Assembly (NCBI GenBank): GCA_028689195.1
Contig: JAQTWR010000105.1
Location: 1 to 8,105, forward strand
Reading direction: 5' to 3'
Length of the DNA stretch: 8,105 bases
Origin: Anaerolineales bacterium
Lineage (GTDB): Bacteria > Chloroflexota > Anaerolineae > Anaerolineales > Villigracilaceae
Shown here: piece after piece, positions 1-5,368 of the stretch
Layout of the letters: every line of letters begins with the position of its first letter
Position numbering within the stretch: position 1 is the first letter of the stretch
Notes under the pieces: generated by a model
Databases searched by the model: none
What the model was told of the DNA's origin: nothing
Seen by the model: only the letters and a program-made list of their open reading frames with translations
Position numbers and translations under genes: made by a program

Positions 1-489
1 GGTAGACGTGGCGCTGAACCATCGCGCCGCGTGGCGACTCAGCGCGGTGCCGCCGATAAACTTCAAATAGTGCGTATAATCCGTAATGGATGTGTGATAG
101 GTGTAAATCAACGGCACGTTTTTTGTAGAAGCCGTCAAATACGCGAGCAGTCCAACCGTCACGGGGCTGTGCGCGTGCAACACGTCAAAATGTTTGCGCG
201 TGAGCGACCATGTGCTGCGCGGAGTTCCCAACACGGCGACGTAAAGCGGCGGGTTGTTCAAATATTTGAGAGACGGCAGCCGCACCACGTCTTGTTTATC
301 GTCTTTATAGCCGGGGAAGCGCGGCGCGAAGATCGTCACCTGATGTCCCCTGCGCTGTAGTCCCTCCGACACCAATTGCAAGGAAATGGAAACGCCGTTG
401 ACCTGCGGCGCATACGTATCCGTAAACAAACCGATACGAAGCGGCGTAATATTGTTCTTTAATTCAGATTCGATTTCTGTTGTAACCAT
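1..489 (-). CDS. Family-4 (GT4) glycosyltransferase, N-terminal part, runs off the left edge
   Basis: Reading in from position 489 on the minus strand, the frame stays open for 163 codons to the window edge. The ATG at 487-489 follows an AGGAGA Shine-Dalgarno about 8 nt upstream. The protein shows the opening of a GT-B fold: FTDTYAPQVNGV at residues 22-33 (typical of GT4 enzymes such as diacylglycerol glucosyltransferases and mannosyltransferases), a Rossmann-like strand RRGHQVTIFAP around 46-56, HAHSP at 105-109 and YTYHT at 129-133. Members of this group transfer a sugar from a nucleotide donor to lipid or glycan acceptors at the cytoplasmic membrane face. The donor-binding C-terminal domain, with the E-x7-E region, is outside the window, so the acceptor and donor cannot be named. 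It lies 37 nt downstream of the DUF951 gene on the same strand and is probably co-transcribed. Family call sure, substrate unknown. Confidence 0.9.
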   Translation of the reverse strand, partial: MVTTEIESELKNNITPLRIGLFTDTYAPQVNGVSISLQLVSEGLQRRGHQVTIFAPRFPGYKDDKQDVVRLPSLKYLNNPPLYVAVLGTPRSTWSLTRKHFDVLHAHSPVTVGLLAYLTASTKNVPLIYTYHTSITDYTHYLKFIGGTALSRHAARWFSATST

Positions 490-509
490 GTCGTATTTCT
501 CCTGAAATT

Positions 510-526
510 AAAGCGATGATCGCTTT
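510..526. other. Small hairpin between the DUF951 and glycosyltransferase genes
   Basis: AAAGCGA and TCGCTTT form a perfect 7-bp inverted repeat with a 3-nt loop, directly after the DUF951 stop codon. On the minus strand it is followed by AATTTC, a poor U-tract, so full termination there is unlikely. It may stabilise or separate the two cistrons. On the plus strand a T-run follows, but no plus-strand gene precedes it. Confidence 0.4.
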
Positions 527-739
527 TTATTTTTCTTCTTCCGCAGCGTCTTCGCGCTTCGTCAGGTTTGCCTTCAAACGCTTTGCCAGATCGCGGCGTT
601 CAAGCATCACGCGGCGTTTGCATTCGTTACATTCCAAACCAATATCGGCGCCGAGTCGCACCACGGTCCATATATACGAACCGCAGGGATGCGGCTTCTT
701 CAAACGCAATTGGTCGTTCAAGCGCAAATCGGGAAGCAT
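527..739 (-). CDS. DUF951 family small protein (YyzM-like)
   Basis: This 70-aa protein matches the DUF951 pattern: a short basic beta-rich N-terminus, LKKPHPCGS at residues 13-21, then VVRLGADIGLECNEC at 26-40 and VMLERRDLAKRLK at 44-56. Cys19, Cys37 and Cys40, possibly with His17, could form a metal site. The family is widespread in Firmicutes and Chloroflexota; as far as I know no biochemical role is established, though its size and charge suggest nucleic acid or ribosome contact (inference). The tail KREDAAEEEK is charged and probably disordered. The ATG at 739 is preferred because the family begins within a few residues of the DLRLND segment. No Shine-Dalgarno is visible; instead a TATAAT lies six bases upstream, which suggests a leaderless mRNA. 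The glycosyltransferase follows on the same strand. Confidence 0.88.
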   Translation of the reverse strand: MLPDLRLNDQLRLKKPHPCGSYIWTVVRLGADIGLECNECKRRVMLERRDLAKRLKANLTKREDAAEEEK

Positions 740-745
740 GGCAAG

Positions 746-775
746 ATTATACCCGCCGCGAGAAGTAAAATTGAA
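746..775 (-). promoter_or_regulatory. Promoter for DUF951/glycosyltransferase, leaderless geometry
   Basis: On the minus strand a perfect -10 box TATAAT (746-751) lies exactly 6 nt before the ATG at 739, so the expected transcription start coincides with the start codon. The best -35 is weak: TTCAAT at 770-775 with an 18-nt spacer. There is no room for a ribosome binding site. Confidence 0.6.
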
Positions 776-787
776 TGCGCGCGCGCC

Positions 788-816
788 TTGACCGTCCCAT
801 CACAATACAGTAAAAT
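788..816 (+). promoter_or_regulatory. Sigma-70-type promoter for tRNA-Arg
   Basis: TTGACC (788-793), a 17-nt spacer and TAAAAT (811-816) match the -35 and -10 consensus at 5 of 6 positions each. The predicted start near 823 leaves a short leader before the tRNA 5' end at 835. It is divergent from the DUF951 promoter. Confidence 0.8.
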
Positions 817-834
817 CACGCCCGCTCAAAGAAT

Positions 835-908
835 GCTTCCGTAGCTCAGTGGATTAGAGCGCTTGCTTGCGGAGCAATAGGTCGCAGGTTCGAGTCCTGC
901 CGGGAGCA
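835..908 (+). tRNA. tRNA-Arg, anticodon GCG
   Basis: A full cloverleaf of 74 nt is visible: acceptor GCTTCCG/CGGGAGC with one G-U pair, D arm GCTC/GAGC, anticodon stem CTTGC/GCAAT with an unpaired outermost C-T, loop TTGCGGA, five-base variable region, T arm GCAGG/CCTGC with loop TTCGAGT, and discriminator A. CCA is not encoded (CTA follows). The anticodon GCG reads Arg codons CGC and CGU. The A after GG in the D loop fits the A20 arginine identity element. Most bacteria use an ACG anticodon deaminated to ICG for this box, so GCG is unusual. A strong promoter precedes it and a terminator follows. Confidence 0.92.
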
Positions 909-916
909 CTAGAGTA

Positions 917-944
917 AGAAGCGGAATCATTTCCGCTTCTTTTT
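917..944 (+). terminator. Rho-independent terminator after tRNA-Arg
   Basis: AGAAGCGGAA (917-926) pairs perfectly with TTCCGCTTCT (931-940) around a 4-nt loop, followed by TTTT. It sits 8 nt after the tRNA and ends only 16 nt before the surE start codon. Confidence 0.85.
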
Positions 945-960
945 ATTTCACGGAGCGACA

Positions 961-1770
961 ATGACAAAAAAGAAACCGCATATTCTATTAACGAATGACG
1001 ACGGCATCCGCTCGCCCGGCTTATGGGCGGCGGCGGGCGAACTTTCCAAAATTGGATTCGTAACCGTCGTCGCGCCGCGCGAACAATCTACGGGCATGGG
1101 ACGCAGCCTGCCCAGCACGTCGGACGGAATCATCCGCAAAGAGCAGGTGCAAGTCAACGGACAGGAGTGGAGCGTGTACGCGGTGGGCGGCTCGCCCGCG
1201 CAGGCGGTGCTGCACGCGCTGTATGAAGTCATGGAACACAAACCCGATCTCGTCGTTTCGGGAATCAATTACGGGGAAAATGTCGGCATGGGAATTACCA
1301 TCTCGGGCACAATCGGCGCGGCAATGGAAGCGGCTTCGCTGGGAATTCCATCCATCGCGGTTTCGCTGCAAACCGAAGTGCAGTATCACCTCAGTCATTC
1401 CGAAGATTTGGATTTTTCAACGGCTGGATTCTTCGCCGCCTATTTTGCTGAACGCGTCCTCGAAAAAAAATTCCCCGCAGAAGTGGATTTTATGAAAGTG
1501 GAAGTCCCCGCCCACGCGACCCGCGAAACGGAATGGCGCGTTACGCGGCTCTCTCATCTGCGCTATTACGAACCCGTCCCCGCAAAGCGCGATTCATGGG
1601 ACCAGCCCGGCACGATCTCGTATAAACTCAGCGACGCGCTCGACCATGAAGACGAAGGCACCGACATTTACGTCTTACGCAAAAAGAAAATGGTCTCCGT
1701 CACGCCGTTGAATTTGGATATGACGGCGCGGGTGAAGTTCGACGATTTTGCAAAATATTTGAAGAAATAA
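961..1770 (+). CDS. surE: 5'/3'-nucleotidase SurE
   Basis: This 269-aa protein has the SurE hallmarks. The N-terminal LLTNDDG (residues 9-15) carries the metal-binding Asp pair D13/D14. EQSTGMG (41-47) supplies the loop serine (S43, equivalent to the metal-ligand Ser of E. coli SurE). SGINYGENVG (100-109) supplies Asn103. ISGTIGAAMEA (114-124) matches the conserved SGT-AAME segment. SurE is a divalent-metal-dependent phosphatase that dephosphorylates nucleoside 5'- and 3'-monophosphates (and short polyphosphate in some species), in the cytoplasm, usually as a dimer or tetramer. Its length matches the family (about 250-270). The ATG at 961 has GGAG at 952-955. No obvious promoter of its own is seen: the tRNA-Arg terminator ends 16 nt before the start codon, so expression may depend on readthrough or a cryptic promoter. 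Convergent with thrS. Confidence 0.96.
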   Translation: MTKKKPHILLTNDDGIRSPGLWAAAGELSKIGFVTVVAPREQSTGMGRSLPSTSDGIIRKEQVQVNGQEWSVYAVGGSPAQAVLHALYEVMEHKPDLVVSGINYGENVGMGITISGTIGAAMEAASLGIPSIAVSLQTEVQYHLSHSEDLDFSTAGFFAAYFAERVLEKKFPAEVDFMKVEVPAHATRETEWRVTRLSHLRYYEPVPAKRDSWDQPGTISYKLSDALDHEDEGTDIYVLRKKKMVSVTPLNLDMTARVKFDDFAKYLKK

Positions 1771-1807
1771 AAAAAACAGGCGGAGGAAAATCCTTCGCCT
1801 ATTTTTT
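1771..1807. terminator. Bidirectional terminator between convergent surE and thrS
   Basis: AGGCGGAGGA (1778-1787) pairs with TCCTTCGCCT (1791-1800) over 10 bp with one G-T and a 3-nt loop. A T-run follows on the plus strand (1802-1807) and an A-run precedes it (1771-1776), which is a T-run when read on the minus strand. It therefore serves both surE and thrS. Confidence 0.88.
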
Positions 1808-1813
1808 ATCCGC

Positions 1814-3625
1814 TTACAACTCGCTTGCGCGTCTTGAAATTCGATCCTTCGCCCGCACAATGAACTCTGCGAGCGAAATATTATTTTGCTGCGAGCCGTC
1901 GCGCGCGCGGAGCGAAACTTGATTGGCTTCCATCTCATTCGCGCCGACGACGATCATATACGGGACTTTCATCAACTGCGCGCCGCGAATCTTCGCGTTC
2001 ATGCGCTGCGCTGAAATATCGGCGTGAGCGCGGATGCCATTATCGCGCAGTTCCGCCGCGATGTTTTCCGCATATTCATTTTGCGAATCCGTAATCGAGA
2101 TGACGCGGACTTGTTCGGGCGAAAGCCACACAGGGAAATTGCCCGCGTAATGCTCCAGCAAAAATCCGACCATGCGCTCGTGCGTGGAAAGCGGCGCGCG
2201 GTGAATACATAACGGGATTTCGTCCGCGCCTTCTTTGTTCATGAATTTCAGGTCAAAGCGTTCAGGCACGGCAAAGTCCACTTGATTTGTGGCGAGAGAA
2301 AACTCGCGCCCAATCGCCGACCAAATTTGCACGTCAATTTTTGGACCGTAGAACGCGGCTTCGTCCGTTCGTTCCACATAGGGAACGCCGCCGTTATCCA
2401 TCGCGCGGCGCACCATGTCTTCGGTCTTGAGCCATAGGCGTTCGTTGTCCACGTATTTTTTACCAAGTCCCTGCTTGGCGTGAAGCGACAGGCGCATCAC
2501 ATATTTCTCGATACCGAACAACTCGAAATATTTGTGATACAGATCAATCACGCCCATGAATTCCTGCTCAAACTGATCTTCGCCGCAGTAGATATGCGCG
2601 TCGTTCATTTGCATCGAGCGCACGCGCATCAAACCAAACAGCTCGCCGGATTTTTCGTAGCGATAGCATGTGCCATATTCCGCAAGGCGGATCGGCAGGT
2701 CGCGGTACGAGCGTCCCTTCGAGCCAAAAATCTTGTGGTGCATCGGGCAATTCATCGGCTTGATGTAATACTTCACGCCTTCCAATTCCATTGGCGGATA
2801 CATGCTTTCGGCATAATAAGGCAAATGTCCCGAGCGGATGAACAGGTCCTCCTTCGTGATATTCGGCGTGCGGACGCGGACATAGCCCGCCTTCTCTTCC
2901 ATCTCTTTGGCGAGTTTTTCCAACTCCTCGATCATCACGCCGCCGTTGGGCAGCCACAGCGGAAGACCGGGTCCCACTTCGTCGTCGAAGATGAAGATTT
3001 CCAACTCCTTGCCAAGTTTGCGATGATCGCGCTTCTTCGCCTCTTCCAATTGATGAAGATAATCTTCCAGTTCCTTTTTACTTTCCCATGCCGTGCCGTA
3101 CACGCGCTGGAGCATTTTATTCTTTTCATCGCCGCGCCAATACGCGCCCGCAATGGACATTATCTTAAACGCATCCTGCTTAATGTCTTTCGTGCTTTCG
3201 ACGTGGGGACCGCGACACAAGTCCACAAAGGTATCGTGCCGATAAATTGAAATTTCGGGCTTCTCATTGAGCGGATTGCCGTACTCGTCGAGTCCGCCTT
3301 TTTCGAGACCTTCGATTAATTCCAATTTATAAGGCTGGTCGGCAAAGACCTTTTTCGCTTCTTCGGCAGAGATGACCGTTTTTTGGAATTCGTGTTTACC
3401 CTGCACAATTTGTCTCATACGCTTTTCGATCAGCGCCAAATCTTCGGGCGTGAGGTTGCGCGGCAAATCGAAGTCGTAATAAAAACCGTTATCCACCGGC
3501 GGACCGATGGTCACTTTGCCGTCGGGGAACATTTCCATCACCGCCCGCGCCATCACATGCGCGGCAGAATGTCGAATACGATACAACTTTGAATCTTCAT
3601 AACGTTCTTGAACTTGTTGCGCCAT
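1814..3625 (-). CDS. thrS: Threonyl-tRNA synthetase lacking the TGS domain
   Basis: This 603-aa class II synthetase charges tRNA-Thr with threonine using ATP. The editing (N2) domain starts almost at once: HSAAH at residues 19-23 and DLCRGPH at 135-141, the residues that hydrolyse mischarged Ser-tRNA-Thr. The catalytic core follows: C293 in MNCPMHH, H344 in NDAHIYC and H475 in CIHRA match the three zinc ligands that select threonine; YRYEKSGELFGLMRVRS (321-337) is motif 2 and THERM (481-485) carries the motif 3 Arg484. The anticodon-binding domain begins near WLSPEQV (500-506) and runs to the end. E. coli ThrRS is 642 aa and begins with a roughly 60-aa TGS domain that is absent here. No upstream start could add it, because the leader before the ATG is a T-box. 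AAGGAG (3632-3637) lies 6 nt before the ATG. Expression is very likely controlled by tRNA-Thr charging. Confidence 0.97.
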   Translation of the reverse strand: MAQQVQERYEDSKLYRIRHSAAHVMARAVMEMFPDGKVTIGPPVDNGFYYDFDLPRNLTPEDLALIEKRMRQIVQGKHEFQKTVISAEEAKKVFADQPYKLELIEGLEKGGLDEYGNPLNEKPEISIYRHDTFVDLCRGPHVESTKDIKQDAFKIMSIAGAYWRGDEKNKMLQRVYGTAWESKKELEDYLHQLEEAKKRDHRKLGKELEIFIFDDEVGPGLPLWLPNGGVMIEELEKLAKEMEEKAGYVRVRTPNITKEDLFIRSGHLPYYAESMYPPMELEGVKYYIKPMNCPMHHKIFGSKGRSYRDLPIRLAEYGTCYRYEKSGELFGLMRVRSMQMNDAHIYCGEDQFEQEFMGVIDLYHKYFELFGIEKYVMRLSLHAKQGLGKKYVDNERLWLKTEDMVRRAMDNGGVPYVERTDEAAFYGPKIDVQIWSAIGREFSLATNQVDFAVPERFDLKFMNKEGADEIPLCIHRAPLSTHERMVGFLLEHYAGNFPVWLSPEQVRVISITDSQNEYAENIAAELRDNGIRAHADISAQRMNAKIRGAQLMKVPYMIVVGANEMEANQVSLRARDGSQQNNISLAEFIVRAKDRISRRASEL

Positions 3626-3640
3626 TTTTTACTCCTTGTG

Positions 3641-3664
3641 CTGCGACTTGAAAGTCGCGCTACA
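3641..3664. repeat. Palindrome in the thrS 5' leader, between T-box terminator and ribosome binding site
   Basis: GCGACTT (3643-3649) and AAGTCGC (3652-3658) are a perfect inverted repeat, and weaker complementarity extends outward on both sides. In the thrS mRNA it forms a hairpin five bases 5' of the AAGGAG site. It looks like a small dispersed palindromic repeat rather than a T-box part, because the T-box ends before it. Whether it affects translation cannot be judged from sequence alone. Confidence 0.5.
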
Positions 3665-3680
3665 CTATGTCAACTTAAAC

Positions 3681-3712
3681 AAAAAATTCTCACCCACAAC
3701 GGGGCGAGAATT
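3681..3712 (-). terminator. T-box attenuator terminator of thrS
   Basis: On the minus strand AATTCTCGCCC (3712-3702) pairs with GGGTGAGAATT (3695-3685) over 11 bp, one of them G-U, with a 6-nt loop and a run of Ts (3686-3681). It is the OFF structure of the T-box: its 5' arm contains the bases needed by the antiterminator. Confidence 0.9.
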
Positions 3713-3804
3713 CAATTCACGCGGTTCCACCCGAATTGTAAAACGGGATCAATCCTGTTCTACATCTCTTAAGCCTCTAACGGGGCAACCCGTTTCGCAT
3801 ATTT

Positions 3805-3832
3805 GTACGGGCGAAGCGCGCCTCGTCCCTAC
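3805..3832. repeat. 28-bp near-perfect palindrome inside the T-box leader
   Basis: The two 14-nt halves of 3805-3832 are complementary at 11 positions plus one G-U pair, and begin and end with GTA/TAC. It lies between Stem I and the antiterminator, where Stem II would be, next to a second hairpin AACGGG/CCCGTT at 3779-3794. The GTA-GGG...CCC-TAC style resembles short dispersed palindromes, so it may be an inserted repeat rather than a canonical T-box stem. Confidence 0.5.
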
Positions 3833-3982
3833 GTTCTGCTCCACGCTCGCGAGTGGTTTTCAGCGGCTGTTCTTTGAAGATACTCTCAACATTTTGCATC
3901 TTCTCTCTGTCAAAAACAAAATCGCTTACTCGTCTCGTTCATTGCGTTTTTACTAATTACTGGTCGCTGATAACGGACCAAG

Positions 3983-4056
3983 TGGGCGAGATAGGGCTCG
4001 AACCTACGACCTTCGCGATGTCAACGCGATGCTCTAACCAACTGAGCTACCCGCCC
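3983..4056 (-). tRNA. tRNA-Val, anticodon GAC
   Basis: The minus strand gives a 74-nt cloverleaf: acceptor GGGCGGG/CTCGCCC with one G-U pair, D arm GCTC/GAGC, anticodon stem TCGCG/CGCGA around loop TTGACAT (anticodon GAC, codons GUC/GUU), T arm with GGTTCGAGCCC, and discriminator A. CCA is not encoded (CTT follows). A strong promoter lies 12 nt upstream of the 5' end. No terminator lies between it and the thrS T-box, whose Stem I starts about 43 nt after the tRNA. Confidence 0.94.
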
Positions 4057-4068
4057 GAACGAGTGGAC

Positions 4069-4097
4069 ATTATAACTAGGGTATCAAAAATTGACAA
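4069..4097 (-). promoter_or_regulatory. Sigma-70-type promoter for tRNA-Val, probably also thrS
   Basis: On the minus strand TTGTCA (4092-4097), a 17-nt spacer and perfect TATAAT (4069-4074) are followed 12 nt later by the tRNA 5' end. No comparably good promoter is visible between the tRNA and the T-box, so this one may serve both. It overlaps the divergent sortase promoter region. Confidence 0.8.
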
Positions 4098-4106
4098 TGG
4101 TATAAT
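4098..4106 (+). promoter_or_regulatory. Extended -10 promoter for the sortase gene
   Basis: TGG directly followed by TATAAT (4101-4106) is an extended -10 element. No sensible -35 lies 16-18 nt upstream. The start codon is 10 nt after the -10 box, leaving a leader of only about 4 nt and no Shine-Dalgarno. The nearby TTGACA at 4091-4096 is too close to be its -35. Confidence 0.6.
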
Positions 4107-4116
4107 CCCCCGCGTT

Positions 4117-5034
4117 ATGGCAAGACGTAAAACGCCCGAAGAACTATCCGTTGAAGAGTTGCGCCGTCTTTTAGTAGAAAAAAGACGCGGCGCGCGCAAA
4201 GAACGGCTGGAACATTATCGCCGCACGGGACGGGTGATCTCCCTCGCCCCCGATATGACCAACATGGACGCGCGCGCTTCCGCCCCCATAGTGGATACTG
4301 CGGAGCCGGAAGAATCCACGCCCGAAGCAAAATCCGCGCCGCAGAATCCGCGCCGCAAGTGGATGGATCGCGCCCTGCTCGCCGTCGAAGCGCTGGCGGT
4401 TATCGGTTTGCTCGGCGTGCTATTAAACGGACTCGGTTTGCTGCGAACCCTCAACGCGGAAGTTGTTGCGGCGCTCAACCCCAATACGCCAACGCCGACG
4501 CCTTTGGTAATGGCGGTTGTGTTACCATCGGGGCATACCGCGCCCGACGCGCAAGGAAACACCGCGCCAAACGAAGCGGAGATTCCCAATCACCTGCGCC
4601 CGATGGTGCAATCGCTGGCAAACATTCCCGTCCCCCCGCCCGCGCCCGATCAAGCCGTGCGAATTCAAATTCCCGCAATTACCGTAGACGCGCCCATTGT
4701 GCAGGGCGACGGATGGGAACAACTCAAAAAGGGAGTCGGGCAATACATCGGTTCGGCGGCGCCCGGGCAAAATGGAAACGTCGTCCTTTCGGCGCATGAC
4801 GACGTTTACGGCGAATTATTCCGTTATTTAGATCGGCTTGTTCCGGGCGACCAGATTATTATCTTCACCCAGCAGCGGCAATACGTTTACATCGTAGACC
4901 GCACCATTCTCGTCGAACCTACCGCCGTGGAAGTGATGGCGCCCACCGGCAGCCCGACCGTAACTTTGATCTCGTGCTATCCATATCTTGTTGATAAACA
5001 GCGCATTGTCGTCTTTGCGCGATTACAAAATTAG
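4117..5034 (+). CDS. Membrane-anchored class D/E-like sortase
   Basis: This 305-aa protein has a basic, charged cytoplasmic N-terminus (residues 1-83), one hydrophobic segment (about 85-109), a Pro/Thr-rich linker (NPNTPTPTP at 121-129) and a sortase beta-barrel from about residue 181 (VRIQIPAITVDAPIV). The catalytic triad is visible: H227 in LSAHDD, C287 in TLISCYP and R296 in KQRIVV. Sortases are cysteine transpeptidases that cleave a sorting motif and attach or cross-link surface proteins outside the membrane. Most families have GH before the active site; the AH-D/N variant seems usual for this group. The reading frame is open back to 3853, but that stretch is tRNA-Val and T-box leader on the other strand, so the ATG at 4117, just after TATAAT, is chosen. 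No LPxTG-type substrate is encoded in the window. The small membrane gene follows 12 nt later. Confidence 0.92.
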   Translation: MARRKTPEELSVEELRRLLVEKRRGARKERLEHYRRTGRVISLAPDMTNMDARASAPIVDTAEPEESTPEAKSAPQNPRRKWMDRALLAVEALAVIGLLGVLLNGLGLLRTLNAEVVAALNPNTPTPTPLVMAVVLPSGHTAPDAQGNTAPNEAEIPNHLRPMVQSLANIPVPPPAPDQAVRIQIPAITVDAPIVQGDGWEQLKKGVGQYIGSAAPGQNGNVVLSAHDDVYGELFRYLDRLVPGDQIIIFTQQRQYVYIVDRTILVEPTAVEVMAPTGSPTVTLISCYPYLVDKQRIVVFARLQN

Positions 5035-5046
5035 GAGAAATAAAAA

Positions 5047-5220
5047 ATGGCTAAGAAAAACAAAAGACCAATCGAGCGCAAACCCGCAGTAGCAGCCTCT
5101 GCCGCGCCTGTCGAGTTCAACCCCGATTACACACACACCAAGAAAGACCTTGCGCGCATCGGCACGCTGGCGGGCTTTTTTGTTGTCGCGCTTGTTGCGC
5201 TTTCATTCTTTTTGAAATAG
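5047..5220 (+). CDS. 57-aa single-pass membrane protein, unknown function
   Basis: The frame from ATG 5047 to TAG 5220 encodes a basic N-terminus (MAKKNKRPIERK), an Ala/Pro-rich middle, the motif FNPDYTHTKKDLARIG (residues 24-39) and one C-terminal hydrophobic segment (about 38-56) ending in FFLK. It is therefore a tail-anchored-like protein with its N-terminus probably in the cytoplasm. AGGAG at 5033-5037 overlaps the sortase stop codon and lies 9 nt before the ATG, and a terminator follows, so it is the second gene of the sortase unit. It carries no sorting motif. I do not recognise a named family; the helix with its preceding YTHTKKDL motif looks like a conserved small Chloroflexota protein (impression only). 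Translation signals and placement make it a credible gene. Confidence 0.78.
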   Translation: MAKKNKRPIERKPAVAASAAPVEFNPDYTHTKKDLARIGTLAGFFVVALVALSFFLK

Positions 5221-5241
5221 AACGCAAATCAACAAACGTCG

Positions 5242-5274
5242 AGAGGAAAGGTTGTTTTCAGCCTTTCCTCTTTT
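5242..5274 (+). terminator. Terminator of the sortase / small membrane protein unit
   Basis: AGAGGAAAGG (5242-5251) pairs with CCTTTCCTCT (5262-5271) around a 10-nt loop, followed by TTT. It begins 22 nt after the small gene's stop codon. Confidence 0.85.
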
Positions 5275-5277
5275 GTT

Positions 5278-5342
5278 GCCACGAATTTCACTAATTTGCG
5301 CGGATTTTTAAATCCATCCGTGGTAATCCGCGTAATTCGCGA
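5278..5342. repeat. AATTCG/GCGGATT-type dispersed palindromic repeat
   Basis: CGCGGATT (5299-5306) and AATCCGCG (5325-5332) are perfect inverted repeats, flanked by CGAATT (5282-5287) and AATTCG (5334-5339). The wording (ACGAATT...CTAATT...GCGGATT...ATCCGTGGTAAT) is that of a short intergenic repeat I recognise from many bacterial genomes, Chloroflexota included. It codes for nothing. It sits between two terminator-like hairpins. Confidence 0.6.
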
Positions 5343-5368
5343 CAAAGGTTTTGTTCCTTTTGTTTTGA

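Larger units (their letters stand above)
3681..3940 (-). promoter_or_regulatory. T-box riboswitch controlling thrS, specifier ACC (Thr)
   Basis: Read on the minus strand, Stem I is recognisable. A lower helix CGAG/CTCG and upper helix AGCG/CGCT flank a specifier loop whose 3' side reads GAAA-ACC-A, with ACC (a Thr codon) at 3855-3857. Above it, TGTTTTT pairs with AAGAACA, then an AG-rich bulge GACAGAGA, then GAAGAT/ATCTTC. The conserved T-box GGGTGGAACCGCG lies at 3720-3732. The antiterminator forms CGGG/CCCG (3733-3730 with 3703-3700), the 7-nt bulge TGGAACC (3729-3723) and GCG/CGC (3722-3720 with 3706-3704). This excludes the terminator, which reuses 3705-3702. Uncharged tRNA-Thr binding specifier and bulge would favour the antiterminator and turn thrS on. 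The bulge UGGA predicts discriminator U on tRNA-Thr. Specifier and gene agree, so the call is firm; Stem II/III details are uncertain. Confidence 0.93.

Noticed and set aside
31..360. 109-aa plus-strand open frame at the left edge
   Set aside because: Overlaps the glycosyltransferase on the opposite strand, whose GT4 motifs are clear.
2480..3250. 256-aa open frame antisense to thrS
   Set aside because: It lies entirely within the well-supported thrS gene and its translation has no recognisable family pattern; long antisense frames are common in GC-biased genes.
3636..3956. 106-aa plus-strand open frame over the thrS leader
   Set aside because: It overlays the T-box, whose structured elements explain the sequence; the translation is low in recognisable protein features.
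4091..4096. Perfect TTGACA as the -35 box of the sortase promoter
   Set aside because: It is only 4 nt from the TATAAT, far too close for a -35/-10 pair; its complement serves as the tRNA-Val -35 instead.
3853..4116. Upstream extension of the sortase reading frame to an ATG at 3853
   Set aside because: The segment is the minus-strand tRNA-Val and T-box leader, its translation has no sortase-like features, and promoter plus protein pattern favour the ATG at 4117.
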